Shown piece after piece: positions 62,238-64,000 of a stretch of DNA of 64,000 bases. Source of the stretch: Gammaproteobacteria bacterium (GTDB lineage: Bacteria > Pseudomonadota > Gammaproteobacteria > JAIEPX01); contig JAIEPX010000003.1 of NCBI GenBank assembly GCA_019748175.1, positions 124,001-188,000 on the forward strand, given 5' to 3'. Each line of letters begins with the position of its first letter. Position 1 is the stretch's first letter. The translations under genes were made by a program, and so were the position numbers. A model generated the notes under the pieces. The model ran no database searches and was not told the DNA's origin. It saw only the letters and a program-made list of their open reading frames with translations.

Positions 62238-62678
62238 ATGAAGGTATATCAGAAAATTTTATTAGCAGTTGAGCTTGATCCTAGCTGCGACACGCTCACC
62301 ACAAAAAAAGCCAAGGCTTTGGCTGATGAATTTGGTGCAGAGTTATATTTAGTTCACGCTATTGAGCATATGAGTAGTTACGGCGCTGCGTACGGAGTTG
62401 CTGCTGGTGCTGATATCGAAGAAATGCTCCTTGAAAATGCGTCTGACTCTATGAAGAAACTGGCTAGTGAGTTGGCATTAGCAGATGATCGTCAAGTGAT
62501 CAAAGTAGGTCCCGCGCGAACAATCATTCTTGAAGAAGCTGACCGTATTGGTGCTGATTTAGTTGTAGTCGGTAGTCATGGTCGCCATGGGATTCGATTG
62601 CTCTTAGGTTCTACTGCCAATGCTGTGCTTCACGGAGCTGCTTGCGACGTATTAGCTGTCCGATTGAAAGAAGACTAA
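62238..62678 (+). CDS. Universal stress protein (UspA family), ATP-binding type
   Basis: 146 aa. Usp fold with KVYQKILLAVELDPSCDTLT at the start and the ATP motif GSHGRHGIRLLLGSTANAVL (G-2x-G-9x-GS) followed by CDVLAVRL. Unlike its upstream partner it keeps the nucleotide loop, so the two may heterodimerise or act separately in stress survival. TAGGAGATTG precedes the ATG. Its stop overlaps the end of the convergent RND gene by 4 bases. Confidence 0.92.
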   Translation: MKVYQKILLAVELDPSCDTLTTKKAKALADEFGAELYLVHAIEHMSSYGAAYGVAAGADIEEMLLENASDSMKKLASELALADDRQVIKVGPARTIILEEADRIGADLVVVGSHGRHGIRLLLGSTANAVLHGAACDVLAVRLKED

Positions 62679-64000
62679 TCAAGACGTGGCGCCTTTTTAA
62701 AGGGCGCCAATAGTGTATAAAAAATAGGCACAATGAAAAGCGACATCAATGTTCCGAATAGCATTCCGCCTATAATGACGAGGCCGATTTCTTTACGGCT
62801 GATGGCACCTGCGCCGCCGGCAAAAACGAGCGGAGTGGCCCCGAGGACGATGGCAGCAGTGGTCATGAGAATGGGGCGTAAACGAATGCAGGCGGCTTCT
62901 ATGACGGCTTCTGTTATGCCTTTTCCTTGCGCACGAAGTTTGTTGGCGAATTCGACGATTAAAATTCCGTGTTTGGATACTAAACCGATCAACGTTAATA
63001 TTCCGATCCAAGTATAAATATTCAGCGTACCACTAAATTGTTTGAAGATGCCGATTCCTGCGCTGAATCCACTGGTTTTCATGGTGAAGAATGCCATGAA
63101 ACACTTCCCGATAAAACTTACTTCGCCGCCAAAAGGAATTAATAATAAAAATGCGCCCATAATTGAGAGTGGAACTGCAACCATTACAATTAATGGATCA
63201 ATAAAGCTTTCAAATTGCGCAGCTAATATTAATAAAATAAATAATATGGCGAAGCATAAAATAACGATAAAGCCGTGGCTTTCATTAATAAATTGGCGAC
63301 TTTCTCCAGAGAAATCATAGCGCATATTTTCTTTGAGAATATGATTGGCTTCTTTTTCGAGATATTTAATCACTTGTGATTGTGTGTACCCCGGTGCGAT
63401 TGAAGCACTAATTGTTGCAGCACGCATTTGTTGAAAATGGTTGAGATTTTGAGGTGTTGTACGCTCAGTAATATTCACAATATTTGCAAGAGGAACTAAA
63501 TTTTGTTCAGCAGTACGAACATATAACCCGTAGATATTTTGAGAATTTTGGCGATATTGTGGCAAAACTTGTGGCACAACATCATAACTTAATCCATTCA
63601 TACTGAATTGACTAACCGCGGTTTCATTGAAGGCAAAATTAATTGCGTCAGCGACCTGAAGCATAGGAATGCCTAAATTTCCTGCTAAATCACGATTAAC
63701 ATCGATGTGAATTTCAGGTTTATCAATTTTAAGATCGCAGCTGACGTTAACAAGTCCAGGGTATTTTGAAATTGCTTCCATTAATTTTAGACTAGTTGTG
63801 TAGAGTTCGTTGTAGCTCCCCGTTGTTTGCAACACAAAACCAACCGGTTGTAAACTTTGTGCACCCGGAAGACTATAGGGGTTGATAGGGAATGCATTCG
63901 CGCCCGTAATGTTCGTAAATTGAGGGAATAGACTGCCTATAATCTCGCCCAGAGATCGGGAGCGCACATTCCAAGGTTTTAAAATCAAGAAAGAAATAGC
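62675..64000 (-). CDS. RND multidrug efflux pump subunit, 5' end outside window
   Basis: C-terminal ~442 residues visible; the frame is open to the window edge (AISFLILKPWN... precedes what looks like a start). AcrB/MexB-like features: SQSVIKYLEKEA-type periplasmic region, ILCFAILFILLILAAQFESF IDPLIVMVAVPLSIMGAFLL, LIGLVSKHGILIVEFANKLR and RLRPILMTTAAIVLGATPLV. Between GAFLLLIPFGG and SGTLNIYTWIG about 30 residues are inserted (63036-63123) where AcrB has almost none, placing extra sequence in the hairpin of two membrane helices. Inner-membrane proton-driven exporter working with a fusion protein and TolC. Substrate unknown. Confidence 0.92.
   Translation of the reverse strand, partial: AISFLILKPWNVRSRSLGEIIGSLFPQFTNITGANAFPINPYSLPGAQSLQPVGFVLQTTGSYNELYTTSLKLMEAISKYPGLVNVSCDLKIDKPEIHIDVNRDLAGNLGIPMLQVADAINFAFNETAVSQFSMNGLSYDVVPQVLPQYRQNSQNIYGLYVRTAEQNLVPLANIVNITERTTPQNLNHFQQMRAATISASIAPGYTQSQVIKYLEKEANHILKENMRYDFSGESRQFINESHGFIVILCFAILFILLILAAQFESFIDPLIVMVAVPLSIMGAFLLLIPFGGEVSFIGKCFMAFFTMKTSGFSAGIGIFKQFSGTLNIYTWIGILTLIGLVSKHGILIVEFANKLRAQGKGITEAVIEAACIRLRPILMTTAAIVLGATPLVFAGGAGAISRKEIGLVIIGGMLFGTLMSLFIVPIFYTLLAPFKKAPRLD

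Overview
The window is about 64 kb of AT-rich gammaproteobacterial chromosome. Housekeeping genes of ordinary bacterial type (mnmG, mnmE, yidC, yidD, rnpA, rpmH, tRNA-Ser, uspA, RND efflux) alternate with long, low-GC genes whose domains are eukaryote-like: a Rab-like protein with a C-terminal CaaX box, a 1534-residue OTU-type cysteine protease, an F-box/ankyrin protein, a possible U-box protein and a NACHT/WD40/SEFIR(TIR)-like giant. That mixture is typical of host-adapted Legionellales (Legionella, Coxiella, Berkiella-like bacteria of amoebae). The assignment to that order is inferred from gene content only; no 16S rRNA gene or other marker is present.

Layout. 0-6 kb: a four-gene overlapping operon (AbiE toxin-antitoxin pair, kinase-fold protein, GNAT), GNAT debris and a double-GNAT gene, then a RhuM-family gene next to tRNA-Ser(GGA). 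6-13.6 kb: an aminoglycoside-phosphotransferase-like kinase, a fused CopA-CopB copper protein, and a LuxR-type regulator followed by a 918-residue unknown. 13.6-20.5 kb: mnmG, small accessory genes, NUDIX and VOC enzymes and an ABC exporter. 20.7-25.2 kb: a 1493-residue sacsin/Hsp90-type ATPase with a C-terminal DUF3883 domain. 25.4-29.7 kb: the Rab-like gene, a DoxX/LysR divergon, a VanX-type dipeptidase and an NlpC/P60 gene broken by one amber codon. 29.8-37 kb: the OTU protein, divergent from a second LuxR paralogue behind a near-perfect sigma70 promoter that overlaps a 14-bp dyad; a cytosine deaminase with a signal peptide; a possible U-box protein. 37.5-45 kb: a VapBC-like pair, a class V aminotransferase, and a Schlafen/AlbA_2 regulator whose upstream region carries five phased copies of an 18-bp motif (a sixth lies 0.8 kb away, before a membrane/secreted gene pair); then small genes and a decayed SDR. 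45-51.5 kb: beta-carbonic anhydrase and SulP transporter (divergent), then mnmE-yidC-yidD-rnpA-rpmH on the minus strand. 51.6-60.8 kb: HAD phosphatase, F-box/ankyrin protein and NACHT/WD40/SEFIR protein. 60.8-61.8 kb: a non-coding kilobase with three perfect DnaA boxes next to an AT-rich tract (probable oriC) and a strongly structured segment before two uspA genes. The window ends inside an RND pump gene.

How the parts fit. The rpmH operon and the DnaA-box cluster normally flank dnaA. Here no dnaA is in view and 9.4 kb of effector-like genes lies between them, so accessory DNA has entered the origin region. Several large genes look like host-directed proteins acting on ubiquitin (OTU, F-box, possible U-box) and on membrane traffic (Rab-like). 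The GHKL-DUF3883, NACHT-SEFIR, AbiE, VapBC and AlbA_2 genes could serve defence against phage or plasmids. The three broken genes (GNAT, NlpC/P60, SDR) indicate ongoing decay. Domain assignments come from reading motifs in the translated sequence; no database search was run.
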